DNA from: Silene conica
Lineage: Eukaryota > Streptophyta > Magnoliopsida > Caryophyllales > Caryophyllaceae
Direction: 5' to 3'
NCBI GenBank assembly: GCA_029255685.2
Contig: CM055317.2
Span: 17,811,501-17,875,500 of the forward strand
Length of the DNA stretch: 64,000 bases
The notes beneath the pieces are model-generated. The model saw only the letters and a list, made by a program, of their open reading frames with translations, was not told the origin of the DNA and ran no database searches. Positions 30,382-42,264 of this stretch are shown one piece after another (position 1 is the stretch's first letter; every line of letters starts with the position of its first letter). The position numbers were made by a program, and so were the translations under genes.

Positions 30382-32935
30382 CCCAATGAATAATAGTACT
30401 TGATCTCGATCCGGCCCACCAAAAATGTGCCAAAATAGCATTAAGCTTATTCACCACACTTACCGGTATTTTGAATACCGATAGAATATGATTTGAGAGA
30501 GTGGACAAGACAGAAGAGATCAAGGTCAACCTACCCGCTGAAGATAAGAAAATCCCATTCCAAGAAGAGAGGCGCTTTTTCACTTTATCCAAAATATCGT
30601 CAAAAAAGAGTCGCTTAGATGAACCACAATCAGTCTCAATACCAAGATATTTACCAATTCCCTTATTTGACTTGATGCCAAACACTCTTAATCCAGTAAG
30701 AGCCGAAGCCAAAGACGTATTAGGACTAAATAGCATACCAGATTTACTCTCATTCATTAACTGACCCGAGGCAACACAGTATTTATCAACAATACTCCTC
30801 AAGATCCGGAAAGCATTCTTCTTATCATGTAGAAAGAAGATAGAATCATCAGCAAAAAATAAATGAGAGATAGGCGGACTATTCCTACCCACCTTAATAC
30901 CCTGGAGATCCCCAGACTTCATAGCTGATGTGACATTATAGGACAGGATTTCCATGCACAAGACAAACAAATAAGGTGAAAGAGGATCTCCTTGACGAAG
31001 ACCACAACTTGGCCGAAATTGTTGTAGAGGTGATCCATTGAACAAGACTTCATAGGAGACAGTTGAAACACAACTCATAATGAGTTTAATGAAACGTTCC
31101 GGAAACCCATAACAATGCAAAGAGTCAAGGAGAAAATCCCATCTCACTCGGTCGTATGCTTTACTCATGTCTAGCTTCAAAGCAAAACGCCCATACTTAC
31201 CAACCCTATGATTATTAATATTATGAATTACCTCATTAGCGATTAGGATATTGTCCGATATATGTCTGCCTCTAACAAAGGCATTTTGAAAATCACTAAC
31301 GAGATATTCCATAACCCTTGATAGCCGATTAGTGATGCATCGAGTAACCACCTTCATAATAACATTGCAAAGACTAATAGGACGAAAATCCTCCAACTTT
31401 TCTGGATGAGAACATTTAGGAATAAGGACAATAAAAGTCCTATTCATTTCAGCTGGAACGCATCCAGAGTTAAGGATTTCCAGGGAAGCAGCAGTGACCG
31501 TATGCTTCACGAAAAACCAACATTTATGAAAGAAAACTGCAGGGAAGCCATCCGGTCCCAGAGATTTTAGGGCTCCAAGTTGAAAAACCGCTCTACGGAT
31601 CGTAAAAAGTTTACTGAGGAAGTCAATATCGTCCTCTTTAACCTTAACCGAAACATGATCAAATAAGTTAATGTCAGAGTCCGTCATAATCCTACACGAA
31701 GAAGGAGACCATGGATTCGGATTAAAAATCCTATAGAAATGATCATGAAACAACCCAGCCACCAAACCAGCATCATAAACCCACTCCCCCTGAGAATTCT
31801 TAATACCATGAATAAAGTTGACTCCTTTTCTGCCTTTGACCCAATTAAAGAAATATTTCGAGCATGTATCCCCGTCAACAGCCCAATTTAATTTGGCCCT
31901 TTGCTTCCAAAAAAGAGCAACATTTCTTGCAAATTCAGTAACCCGATCGTTACAAGCATCAAACTGAGCATGCGATCTTGTAGAGAAGCTAATTTCAAGA
32001 GAATCAGACAATTCCTCATCAAAGCAGTCCCACTTGCCATGCCATTCCTTCTTCTTATTAAGTACCCAGTTCTTTATCTTACCCCGAGTATGTGACAACT
32101 TACGCCTCAACTGAAAAGAAGCAGATCCATAGAAGTTTTTGTTCCAACTTTTCTTGATAATATTTAAACAATCAGCATTCTCAATACTCCAAAGATCAAC
32201 TTTAAAAGGTTTCTTCGACTTAGTACTTAGTAGTTCAAAATCAAGAATAATAGGGGCATGGTCCGAAATTTGAATAGGTAGATGTTTAAGGGCCAAATTA
32301 GGAAATAGGATAAAGCAATCCTTAGAGCCATACGCTCTATCAAGCCGTTCATACGTACGGTTTAACCCCTCTCGATTATTGCACCAAGTAAAGCGTGGTC
32401 CTTTAAATGGAATGTCCATTAATTCATGGCTCACACGCCATTTATGAAAATCCAAAGCTCCACCAATAGAACCCATATTCTTACTTAGCTTGTCACAACT
32501 AAATTCAAGTTGATTAAAATCTCCCAAAATAATGTAAGGATATTTAAAATCCAAAATATGCACACCTAAATGAGCAAAAACATCCATACGCAAGGCCAAC
32601 TCCGGTTCACCATAAAAAAGAACGAGATACCATAACCGATCTTGTCTCATTTCATTCAAAAGGATGATAAAGTTCTTACAAGCATAGACAAAAGAAAAAT
32701 AGGCATGAGCCTTCCATCCACACCATAGCCCACCCGAAGTGCCCAAAGCATCAAAACCAACACCATCCTTATAGCCCCACTTATTTATCATACTATTAAC
32801 ATGAGAAACACTAGATTTAGTTTCAGAAAGGAAAAGAACACTTAAAGACTTATCCATAACCAATGCTCTAAGCTTAGGAATTGTAGGGGATAGAGCATCG
32901 TTAAGACCCCTACAATTCCATGAGAGTATACTCAT
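30314..32935 (-). CDS. LINE ORF2: endonuclease and reverse transcriptase
   Basis: 873 residues open. Endonuclease at 1-235: ILSWNCRGLN, LFLSETKSS, GDFNQLEFSCD and ISDHAPIIL hold the Asn, Glu, Asp and His catalytic positions. RT at about 470-740: FRPISLCNVIMKVV, QNAFVRGRHISDNIL, LKLDMSKAYDRVRWDFL, GLRQGDPLSPYLFVL and LFFADDSIFF (near 690). The ATG at 32935 overlaps the ORF1 stop as ATGA. The last ~20 residues (after WASRNFLGL) are out of frame, so the true protein would be longer. The enzyme nicks target DNA and primes reverse transcription there. EN and RT look intact; the C-terminus is broken. Confidence 0.92.
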   Translation of the reverse strand: MSILSWNCRGLNDALSPTIPKLRALVMDKSLSVLFLSETKSSVSHVNSMINKWGYKDGVGFDALGTSGGLWCGWKAHAYFSFVYACKNFIILLNEMRQDRLWYLVLFYGEPELALRMDVFAHLGVHILDFKYPYIILGDFNQLEFSCDKLSKNMGSIGGALDFHKWRVSHELMDIPFKGPRFTWCNNREGLNRTYERLDRAYGSKDCFILFPNLALKHLPIQISDHAPIILDFELLSTKSKKPFKVDLWSIENADCLNIIKKSWNKNFYGSASFQLRRKLSHTRGKIKNWVLNKKKEWHGKWDCFDEELSDSLEISFSTRSHAQFDACNDRVTEFARNVALFWKQRAKLNWAVDGDTCSKYFFNWVKGRKGVNFIHGIKNSQGEWVYDAGLVAGLFHDHFYRIFNPNPWSPSSCRIMTDSDINLFDHVSVKVKEDDIDFLSKLFTIRRAVFQLGALKSLGPDGFPAVFFHKCWFFVKHTVTAASLEILNSGCVPAEMNRTFIVLIPKCSHPEKLEDFRPISLCNVIMKVVTRCITNRLSRVMEYLVSDFQNAFVRGRHISDNILIANEVIHNINNHRVGKYGRFALKLDMSKAYDRVRWDFLLDSLHCYGFPERFIKLIMSCVSTVSYEVLFNGSPLQQFRPSCGLRQGDPLSPYLFVLCMEILSYNVTSAMKSGDLQGIKVGRNSPPISHLFFADDSIFFLHDKKNAFRILRSIVDKYCVASGQLMNESKSGMLFSPNTSLASALTGLRVFGIKSNKGIGKYLGIETDCGSSKRLFFDDILDKVKKRLSSWNGIFLSSAGRLTLISSVLSTLSNHILSVFKIPVSVVNKLNAILAHFWWAGSRSSTIIHWASRNFLGLRNLRVVWVLEILIV

Positions 32936-33543
32936 GGGTCCAAAGGAGGTTGCTCAAGGCCAACCTCCGCAATACCTTTAAAAGGGCTGATCACAGAGCT
33001 CTCACTGGAGCTACTAAGTACTTCAACATCTACTTTGACACAAAATCCCTTGCTTGGACCAACAGCAGAACCAGCACCATCACCGTCAACACTCAACTTG
33101 GACTTCTTAGCAAATTGGGAGAGATAAGCCTTAGCATGTCCAACAGAGGCCAAAACACGTGCATCTAGCTCATCTTCTGCCATATCAGAACGGCATTTTC
33201 TTTTCTTCAAGGGTAGATTCTGATCAGCAATACTCCCTGCAACATCATTATTTTCATTTGGAATTAAGAAAGGACCACCATAAGTAGAGGCCTTAGGGAC
33301 ACTAAAATCAGTGTCAGATGATACTTCCATTTCCAGCGGGAGAATCATGAAATGAGCAGAAGGGATTACAGCAGGTTCAGGCACAACAACATTAGGATAA
33401 GCTTCCTTATTCTCAGCAGAAACATTTATAGAAACAGTACCAGATGAGAGCAGAATGGGAGCAGTAGCAGTATCCCCATCAGGTCCATTAACAGAGTTAT
33501 TACCCACTCCAGTCTGACTATTATATACTGTATTTATATTCAC
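32932..33543 (-). pseudogene. LINE ORF1, C-terminal fragment
   Basis: 203 codons of a Ser/Ala/Val-rich protein ending LDP just before ORF2, with a basic KKRKCRSD patch and KAYLSQFAKKSK. It lacks the N-terminal domain and CCHC motif expected of a plant LINE ORF1, so the element was probably cut at its 5' end during insertion. Its TGA (32934-32932) overlaps the ORF2 ATG. Confidence 0.7.
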
Positions 33544-33660
33544 ATTTTTTTTTGTCCCAATAAAACAATTTTGTCACTATAATCTTTTATAGAGTATTCT
33601 AAAGCAATTTTATTGCCTACAAACCGAGTTATTTGGATTAGCAAATATTTTTAATCAACA

Positions 33661-33851
33661 AAGAGTCTTGTTGTGACGGAATATCCGTCACAAGCTAAGA
33701 ACAGATACTTACTCTCACAAAAATGCAAGTGGTCATGCAAGTGGGAGAAAATGGAGCATCATATGAATAGTGCAACTTGTATTAGGTAAGAGAGGCACTA
33801 TCCATTTTCAGCTTGTAACGGATAATATCCGTCTTCAATGAGAATTTGTGT
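33661..33851. mobile_element. Small MITE of the TGTGACGG family
   Basis: TTGTGACGGAATATCCGTCACAAGCT at the left is mirrored by AGCTTGTAACGGATAATATC then CGTC at the right, about 190 bp in all. It resembles 15161-15352 in size, motif and the internal phrase ATGAATAGTG. Edges and target duplication are uncertain. Confidence 0.6.
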
Positions 33852-34348
33852 TCAATTAATCACATATGCAGAGTACTAGTCTCTTCTATAAATATACAAT
33901 TTCCACAATAATTTCAAATTAAAATGTAAAGTTGTACTATATATGTTTCATGTTTTTTATTATTTTTTAATTTAGAAAAATCAATTAAAAATGGTCTAGG
34001 CTTCATAATTTGTGAAAATCTAATTGAAGAGAAGGCATAGAAAGAGAGTATGGGATTTTCTTAATTCATTTCATCACAGAAGGCATAGATACATGGGTTA
34101 TATACACCCCAAACATAACACCTATCCTTACATATTACCCTTATTATTACTCCTAATAATAATAGTCTTTACTAAGGATAACTCCTAAATATTCCTATAT
34201 CCATGACATTTATAATACATAAATAACATTTACAACATTCTAATATAATTCAAACCCTTTGATGGAAAGTCTATTGAGGGTACGTAGCATGAACATATAT
34301 GAAAATTGAACACGTTTCACAAATTATAGCTATGGTAGAGAGTCGTTT
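33852..34348. other. AT-rich spacer
   Basis: No gene. A-rich and CT-rich tracts around 34060-34260 (ATACACCCCAAACATAACACC) read like old LTR debris, but no boundary is seen. Confidence 0.4.
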
Positions 34349-34423
34349 TAAGGCCTTGTTCTTTTGCATTTCAAGTCACTTAATTTAAGTTCATTTCAGA
34401 TCTTATAAGTTTAGTTTAGTTCA

Positions 34424-34606
34424 GTTCCGTTCCTATAAGTTCAGTTCAGTTCAGTTCAGTTCAGATCCTATAAGTTCAGTTCAGTTCAGTTCAGTTCCTA
34501 TAAGTTCAGTTCAGTTCTTATAAGCCCAGTTACGTTCAGTTCAGTTCCTATAAGTTCAGTTCATTTCCTATAAGTTCAGTTCAGTTCAGCTCATATAAAC
34601 TCAATT
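34424..34606 (+). repeat. Left TTCAG tandem array
   Basis: Repeats of GTTCA(G) grouped into longer units of the form (GTTCA)n then GATCCTATAA or GTTCCTATAA. The unit boundaries are marked by CTATAAGTTCAG. Confidence 0.9.
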
Positions 34607-34809
34607 CAAAAAAGCTATATACGAAGTATTATTTTAACAACCGATAAAAAAACATTTCGATTTAATTATTCGACACACGTTAAAAAAAATAACAAATTAT
34701 TAATAATTGTATCCGTTTTTACAATCTCATTAATACCAAACGATCTTACATACACTCACCCTAATGTCATATGCCAGAATACAAGCATAGACTTGCTGAA
34801 GGAATGGTA

Positions 34810-35183
34810 GAATACTTCAACTATCGACATTCATCATCGAGAATGAAAGTTGAAATGACGTTTGGTCAATTAAACAAAAGATGAAAGCGGTTAAAAATCA
34901 TGCCCCAAATATCATATAAGTATCAAATATCGATCATTGTTTCTACATTCACCCTCCATAATTCTATAGGAATGCATGCTCTTGAAATTATACACCATGA
35001 TATGAACATTTAAGGAACATTAGATTCGGGCATGTTTGATAAAAGCGGAAGACGGCCGTGTATATGGTACGAAGCAACATAGTTAAAAATATTTGGCGAG
35101 ACTATGGATTGTTTGTCGACAGTGATATTGATAATGAAGATGAATTAGAAGAGGATTATGATAATATGGAAATAAATGGATAG
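34810..35183 (+). pseudogene. PIF/Harbinger transposase C-terminus
   Basis: The translation shows EYFNYRHSSSR, TFGQLNKR, then a stop, then KIMPQ, TFTLHNSIG and NIWRDYG, with an acidic tail ending at TAG 35181-35183. These match the end of DDE_4-type Harbinger transposases (NxRHSSLR...FG.LK.R.P.L..MP...LHN). At least one in-frame TGA (after NKR) and frame changes near 35040 make it dead. The N-terminal DDE portions are missing. Confidence 0.75.
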
Positions 35184-35387
35184 AAAAAATTGTAATATGT
35201 GGATTATATTTTATCGTAATGTAATTGTAGTATAATGTATGAACTATGAACAAACCATTGCATATAAAGTGAAAAAAAATTTATATTACCTTGTGTTTTA
35301 GACTAATTTTTATCAATGTCTTCTCTTGCATAATAATAATAATAGTTAACTTAAATTAAATTAAGTTAATTAAGTTCGGATCTTATA

Positions 35388-35618
35388 AATTCAGTTCAGT
35401 TTATATCTTATAAGTTCAGTTCAGTTCAGATCCTATAAGTTCAGTTCAGTTCCTATAAGTTCAGTTCAGATCCTATAATTTCAGTTCAGTTCATATAAGT
35501 TCAGTTCAGTTCAGTTCCCATAAGTTCAGTTCAGTTCCTATAAGTTCAGTTCAGATCCTATAAATTCAGTTCAGTTCAGTTCAGAACCTATAAGTTCAGT
35601 TCAGTTCAGTTCAGTTTC
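35388..35618 (+). repeat. Right TTCAG tandem array
   Basis: The same GTTCAGTTCA/CCTATAAGTTCAG units as the left array, and in the same orientation, so the arrays are direct rather than inverted within a TIR element. Confidence 0.9.
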
Positions 35619-35703
35619 AGTCCAAAAGAACAGGGCCTAAGTAAGATCCATACATAAATTTACATCTTCGAAATCAAGATTCCTTTTTCATTATCATAGT
35701 ATC

Positions 35704-38262
35704 TACTGGCGGATCCAGGATTCGAGAGAAGGGGTGGCAAAGTACGAAAAAAAAATTATACATTAAATTCTAATATCGTCAATAAATAGTAATATAATTA
35801 CAAATTAAAGGAAAAATCTAAAGCCATCCGACGATGATTCATATCTTGAAAAACACCTAATAATATCATCATCACTAACTTGTGCAAAAAAAATCTCTCT
35901 CAATATAAGTGACAAAATAATTATTCAGAAGCTCGTCACTCATACTATTTCACAAATAATTCTTCACGTATTTCATTGAGGAGAAAACTCTTTTCACACT
36001 TGTTGTTGCCACCGCAAGTATCAATACAAGCTTCAATAACAAATAAACACGTGGATATGCAATATGCTTCTTAGTCTCAACAAGCATAATTGAAAGCTCA
36101 CCAAGGCTCTTGATAAGATGAAATCTCGAATCCCTTAGCATATCACTTTCAAAAAAATCAAGTTCAAACTCAAGTAGTGTTATCTCGGTATCACCAAACT
36201 CATTAGGATAGTTGTCCTTATCGAAGAAACAAAAACATCGGCGGGACTAAAACAAGCCATACATATTAGCATTTTCATGCTTTGCGCATTAAATCGGCTA
36301 TCTAGTTCAGAGACTTGTTTATTCAAAACACAAAGAAACATGTCAATTCGAAATCGGTCTTGGTTAAGCATGTTAACAAGGCGACGTCTTGATCTTCCCG
36401 GAGGAGCATAAAAATCAGTCATATTCGGGACTTCAATGTTATGTTTTGCACAAAAGTTAATTAGTAACCATTTGAAGAAATTGGTCCCATCCATCATTCC
36501 TAAACTTTCTCAAACGCTCCTTAGTTAAATCAAGAATAGTCATGGCATTAACAATGTCTTGATCTTTTCTTTGTAATGCTTCACACAAAGAGTTAGTGTA
36601 TCCATACACCACTTTCATTAAATGCAACATGAAAACAAACTCAAAAGATTCAAGGTGATCAATCTCAATTTTGGCTTTAGCACGATCATCTACGGAATTG
36701 GCTTCTTTACTAATTATCTCAAAAACTCTAATAAGCATAGCATATAAAGATATGACCCTCACAATTGATTTAAAATGAGACCCCTACCGAGTATCCTCGG
36801 GTTTACTTAAACCAAGTTCTTGATTTAATTCCTTACCACTTTCACTTTCACCCGATGCCAATGCCTCCAACACCTTTTCCGTTTGAAGATCCCTAACCAT
36901 CTCCAAACGTTTACAAGAATATCCAATATTATTAAGCACAACTCCAAGTTGTTGAAAAAATTTGGCACAATCTTTGTTTTCTTTAGCAACCGCCACTAAT
37001 GTTAATTGAAGTTGGTGCGCAAAACAATGAACATAATATGCACATGGATTGTCCTTCATTATCAAACTTTGCAAACCATTAAGGGGTCGTTTGGTTCAAC
37101 AAGTCGGAATGGTATAGAATGGAGTTTGATACTATGGGGGTATGAGGTTCTAAATCCATACTTTCATAATGTTGTTTGGTTCACCATAAATTATTGAAGA
37201 GGGAAATGGAGTTTGAATCTAATGGGGGAGGGTGGGTATGGGATTCCAAGAGGTTGGGGTGGAGTTAGAATCCATTGGGTATCTAACTCCATTCCAAAAT
37301 AACCCAACCAAACAATTGAATGCCTTCAATCCATTCCATTCCATTCCAAAGTAGCCAACCAAACACTCCCTAAGTTCACCTCTCATGTTACTAGCTCCAT
37401 CATAACCTTGACCACGGATATTTGACATACTTAATGAGTGACCATCAAGTAGATTCTTTATTTTCTCAAAAAGTGTCAAACTAGTTGTGTTTTTCACATG
37501 CACAATCCCAAGAAATCTTTCACAAAGTTTACCATCTTTATTAACATAACGCAAACAAATAGCTAACTCTTCCTTATGTGACACGTCACTAGACTCATCG
37601 GCAAATAGCCCAAAAAATCACCAATTAGATCCTCAATAATAAGTTTAGTAGTCTCAAGGGCACAACATTCAATTAGTTCCCTTTGAATGGTTGGGCAAGC
37701 AATTTCGTGGTTTTCCGGAGACTTAGCAAGAACAACTTTAACAACACTTTCACTATTTTGAACAAGCCAATCCAAAAGTTCAAGGAAATTACCCTTATTA
37801 TTTGACTTTCCACTTTCACAATGTCCCCTAAATGTTAATCCTTGTCTTAAAAGAAATCTTAAACAAGAAAGAGAGCGTAATAAGCGGGATTTATAGAGAC
37901 TCCTAGCTTCATCACTTATTTTTTGAACTATCTCTATTATTGATGCTTGTTTAGTAATGAAATATCCGTACTTTTCTTTAGCTACATTGTAAGCACTACT
38001 ACTACCTTTCCCAACATGTTTTTTAAATCTCACCAACGCATTTTTCCAACTCTTGTACCCTCCAATCTCAAACACATTAGCTCCCGGAATACTTGTAGGC
38101 TCTTTGAACAAGTAACAATAAAAGTAAAAGGCGCCATCATTTTACTCACTATATTCAGCCAATCATATTTATCATACCAAGTAGCTTTGAAACGACGCAT
38201 TTTATTACCTTGGAAAGATTGAGGAAAATCACCATTGGCTCTAGGTCTACAAGGACCCTTTC
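35704..38262 (-). pseudogene. hAT-superfamily transposase (DUF4371 type), broken
   Basis: Minus strand, N to C: GPCRPRANGDFPQSF (38200s), then RRFKATWYDKYDW, resembling the TTF/MYM-type zinc-finger entry; SWKNALVRFKKH; FRGHCESGKSNNKGNFLELL; CLRYVNKDGKLCERFLG; RGQGYDGASNM; YYVHCFAHQLQL; and the dimerisation end TTSVKRVFSSMKYVKN (about 35960). Frame breaks occur at about 38100 and 37585. A Tourist-like MITE splits the gene between GEL and LQSL (37083-37370), and more breaks follow near 36780 and 36490. The terminus CTGGCGGATCCAGGATT at 35706 looks like the 3' tip of the transposon. The 5' end is lost at a (TA)n array. Confidence 0.88.
37083..37370. mobile_element. Tourist-like MITE inside the hAT transposase
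   Basis: 288 bp with TAA target copies (37080-37082, 37371-37373). Tips are GGGGTCGTTTGGTT and the mirror of GGGAGTGTTTGGTTGGC. GGAATGG/CCATTCC motifs line both halves. TNA target and GTTTGGTT tips indicate PIF/Harbinger. Confidence 0.85.

Positions 38263-38263
<1 letters not shown>

Positions 38264-38335
<72 letters not shown>
38264..38335. repeat. (TA)n array 1
   Basis: Pure AT dinucleotides, about 36 units, at the left edge of unit A. Confidence 0.97.
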
Positions 38336-38339
<4 letters not shown>

Positions 38340-38890
38340 TGGGATCCTATGAGAACCACCAATATAATGAGAACCGTGAGAACTCTACCTTACGGACTTT
38401 TTTAAAAAAAATTAATGACATATTTGGATTCGGCATGGAATTTTAAGGCTAGAGAACATATTTCTTGGTCTAGAAAATATATACTAGTGACGGAAATCAA
38501 GGTGAGATACGTTTTATTAATTTTCATGCACCTACTACCGATTTTTACGTATCTATCATTTTTCATGCACCTAGAACTCATTTTAATGCACGTACAACCT
38601 CTTATTTCATGCACCTAGTAATCATTTTCATGCATGTAAAAAATTTCATGCACGTAGTGGTTGTTTTCGTGCATTTATAGCCGTTTTAGTACGCCTAATT
38701 GTATTTTCGTACACTAAGTATATATTTTGTTAATTAAATCAAAATTTTTTGTTTATTGATACTAAAGTGTGTATTTGAATAAGTTAAACTAATGGTAAAT
38801 GATCCAACGAAACATTTGAAGCGAGATATGGTGGAGATTTAGTGAGGGTTCTCATGGTTCTCATTATAAGGGTGGTTCTCACCGGATCTC

Positions 38891-38891
<1 letters not shown>
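38336..38891. mobile_element. TIR unit A in (TA)n context
   Basis: Starts GAATTGGGATCCTATGAGAA, continuing with CCACC...AATGAGAACC, and ends with the mirror GGTTCTCATTATAAGGG, then GTTCTCACCGGATC. So it is inverted-repeat bounded (roughly 45-50 bp). The interior has many CATGCACCTA/CATGCACGTA repeats. No transposase. (TA)n lies on both sides. Confidence 0.75.

Positions 38892-38940
<49 letters not shown>
38892..38940. repeat. (TA)n array 2
   Basis: About 24 TA units between units A and B. Confidence 0.97.
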
Positions 38941-38943
<3 letters not shown>

Positions 38944-39494
38944 GGGATTCTATGAGAACCACCAATATAATGAGAACCATGAGAACTCTACCTTACGGAC
39001 TTTTAAAAAAAAATTAATGACATATTTGGATTCGGCATGGAATTTAATGGCTAGAGAACATATTTCTTGGTCTAGAAAATATATACTAGTGACGGAAATC
39101 GAGGTGAGATACGTTTTATTAATTTTCATGCACATACTACCGATTTTTACGTATCTATCATTTTTCATGCACCTAGAACTCGTTTTAATGCACGTAGAGC
39201 CTACTATTTTCATGCACCTAGTAGTCATTTTCATGCATGTAAAATATTTCATGCACATAGTGGTCGTTTTCGTGCATTTATAGCCGTTTTAGTATACCTA
39301 ATTGTATTTTGGTACACTAAGTATATATTTTGTTAATAAAATCAATAAATTTTGTTTAATGATACTAAAGTGTGTATTTGAATAAGTTAAACTAATGGTA
39401 AATGATCCATCGAAACTTTCAAAGCGAGATTTGGTGGAGATTTAGTGAAGGTTCTAATGGTTCTCATTATAAGGGTGGTTCTCACCGGATCCCG

Positions 39495-39498
<4 letters not shown>
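38941..39498. mobile_element. TIR unit B, close copy of unit A
   Basis: Aligned with unit A along its whole length with scattered substitutions (for example GGATTC for GGATCC near the left tip). Same TIRs, same CATGCACCTA interior. It ends CACCGGATCCCGACCC before the next TA array. Confidence 0.8.

Positions 39499-39550
<52 letters not shown>
39499..39550. repeat. (TA)n array 3
   Basis: About 26 TA units. Confidence 0.97.
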
Positions 39551-39553
<3 letters not shown>

Positions 39554-39922
39554 TTGGGATCCGGTGAGAACCACCTTACAATGAGAACCTTGTGAGAACT
39601 CTACCTTACGGACTTTTTAAAAAAAAATTAATAACATAATTGGATTCGGCATGACATTTTATAGCTAGAGAACATATTTTTTGGTCTAGAAAATAAATAC
39701 TAGTGACGGAAATCAAGGTGAGATACGTTTTATTTATTTGCATGCACCTACTATCTATTTTTTCGTATCTATCATTTTTCCGCCACTAGTATTTAATTTC
39801 TAGACCAAGAAATATGTTCTCTGGCCATAAAATTCCATGCCGAATCCAATTATGTCATTAATTTTTAAAAAAAAACTCCGTAAGGAAGAGTTCTCACCGG
39901 TTTTCATTGGGGATCCCAACCC
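39551..39922. mobile_element. Foldback unit C
   Basis: The left ~165 bp equal the left end of units A/B (GGGATCCGGTGAGAACCACC onward to ACTAGTGACGG). The right ~145 bp are the same segment inverted (CCGCCACTAGTATTTAATTT back to TTCTCACCGG). The two arms would pair into a long hairpin with a short loop around 39720-39780, so this is a rearranged, self-inverted copy. Confidence 0.85.
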
Positions 39923-39924
39923 TA

Positions 39925-39985
<61 letters not shown>
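39923..39985. repeat. (TA)n array 4
   Basis: About 30 TA units with one TTTA interruption near the start. Confidence 0.97.
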
Positions 39986-41601
<1,616 letters not shown>

Positions 41602-42264
41602 AATAAATAAAATAAATTAATAATTTTGAGTTAATATCAAATTTTAACTTAATTTAATTATTTTGTCCTCAATAAATGAAATACAGATCGATTCAGATTA
41701 TTACAAGAGGAGCTATTCGGATCCCTGAACCTGAAAAGAAATAAATTTGGGTCAAGTTCACAAGTAAACCCACAAATAGGCATGTGACCACCAAAGTCCA
41801 ACGAGGAGTATCAAAAATCTCTAAATAGAGCTCTCCTCATTCATCCTCAGGGTTGAAAATTCATTATTGCAAAGGAGTTAGAGAACACAAGGTGCAAATT
41901 CCTACAAATTCTCTATATGAAAGTCATTGCAAGTAGTCCACAATTCAATCACAAATTAAAACTTTTAAGAGAGATTCAAGTCATCGCGACCCCCCCCAAA
42001 AAATCAAATTTATATCGCGTATAGAGTAATTAAAGTTGTCTACAGTGCACCCCACGTGTACCCCGTACACGTACCCCTTACGGCTACTAGAATCAGAGGA
42101 TACATTAGAGATTGTACACGTACGTTTTGATAATTATTAATTAAAATTTATTTGTACTGTCATTTTGTATTTCCGCTATTCCAATAAAAAATTTGTTGTT
42201 ACAAATTTTGACGTGAAAATATCTACATGCCATCTCTACTGTCGTTTTAATCAAGTCTACCACA
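41602..42264 (+). other. 5' region of a gypsy element (LTR/leader remnant)
   Basis: AT-rich, with TCTCTAAATAGAGCTCTCCTC (41818; TATA-like) and a C-tract at 41989. It precedes the gypsy gag, so it is probably the end of a 5' LTR and the leader. No second LTR is in view, and boundaries cannot be set. Confidence 0.4.

Larger units (their letters stand above)
28776..33543 (-). mobile_element. LINE (L1-type non-LTR retrotransposon)
   Basis: On the minus strand: the C-terminal part of an ORF1, an endonuclease-RT ORF2, zinc-finger and RNase H remnants, and a poly(A) tail seen as 13 T at 28776-28788 on the plus strand. The 5' end is truncated within ORF1. No certain target duplication was found. Domain order EN-RT-zf-RNase H is that of plant L1-like LINEs with an RNase H. 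Confidence 0.92.
34352..35637 (+). mobile_element. PIF/Harbinger derivative with TTCAG arrays
   Basis: 1286 bp with target TAA on both sides (34349-34351, 35638-35640), tips GGCCTTGTTCTTTTG and CAAAAGAACAGGGCC (mirror). TNA targets and GGCC-GTT tips are PIF/Harbinger hallmarks. Both flanks are filled with AGTTCAGTTCAG-type repeats, and the centre keeps a decayed transposase 3' end. It is an internal deletion derivative that cannot move by itself. Confidence 0.88.
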
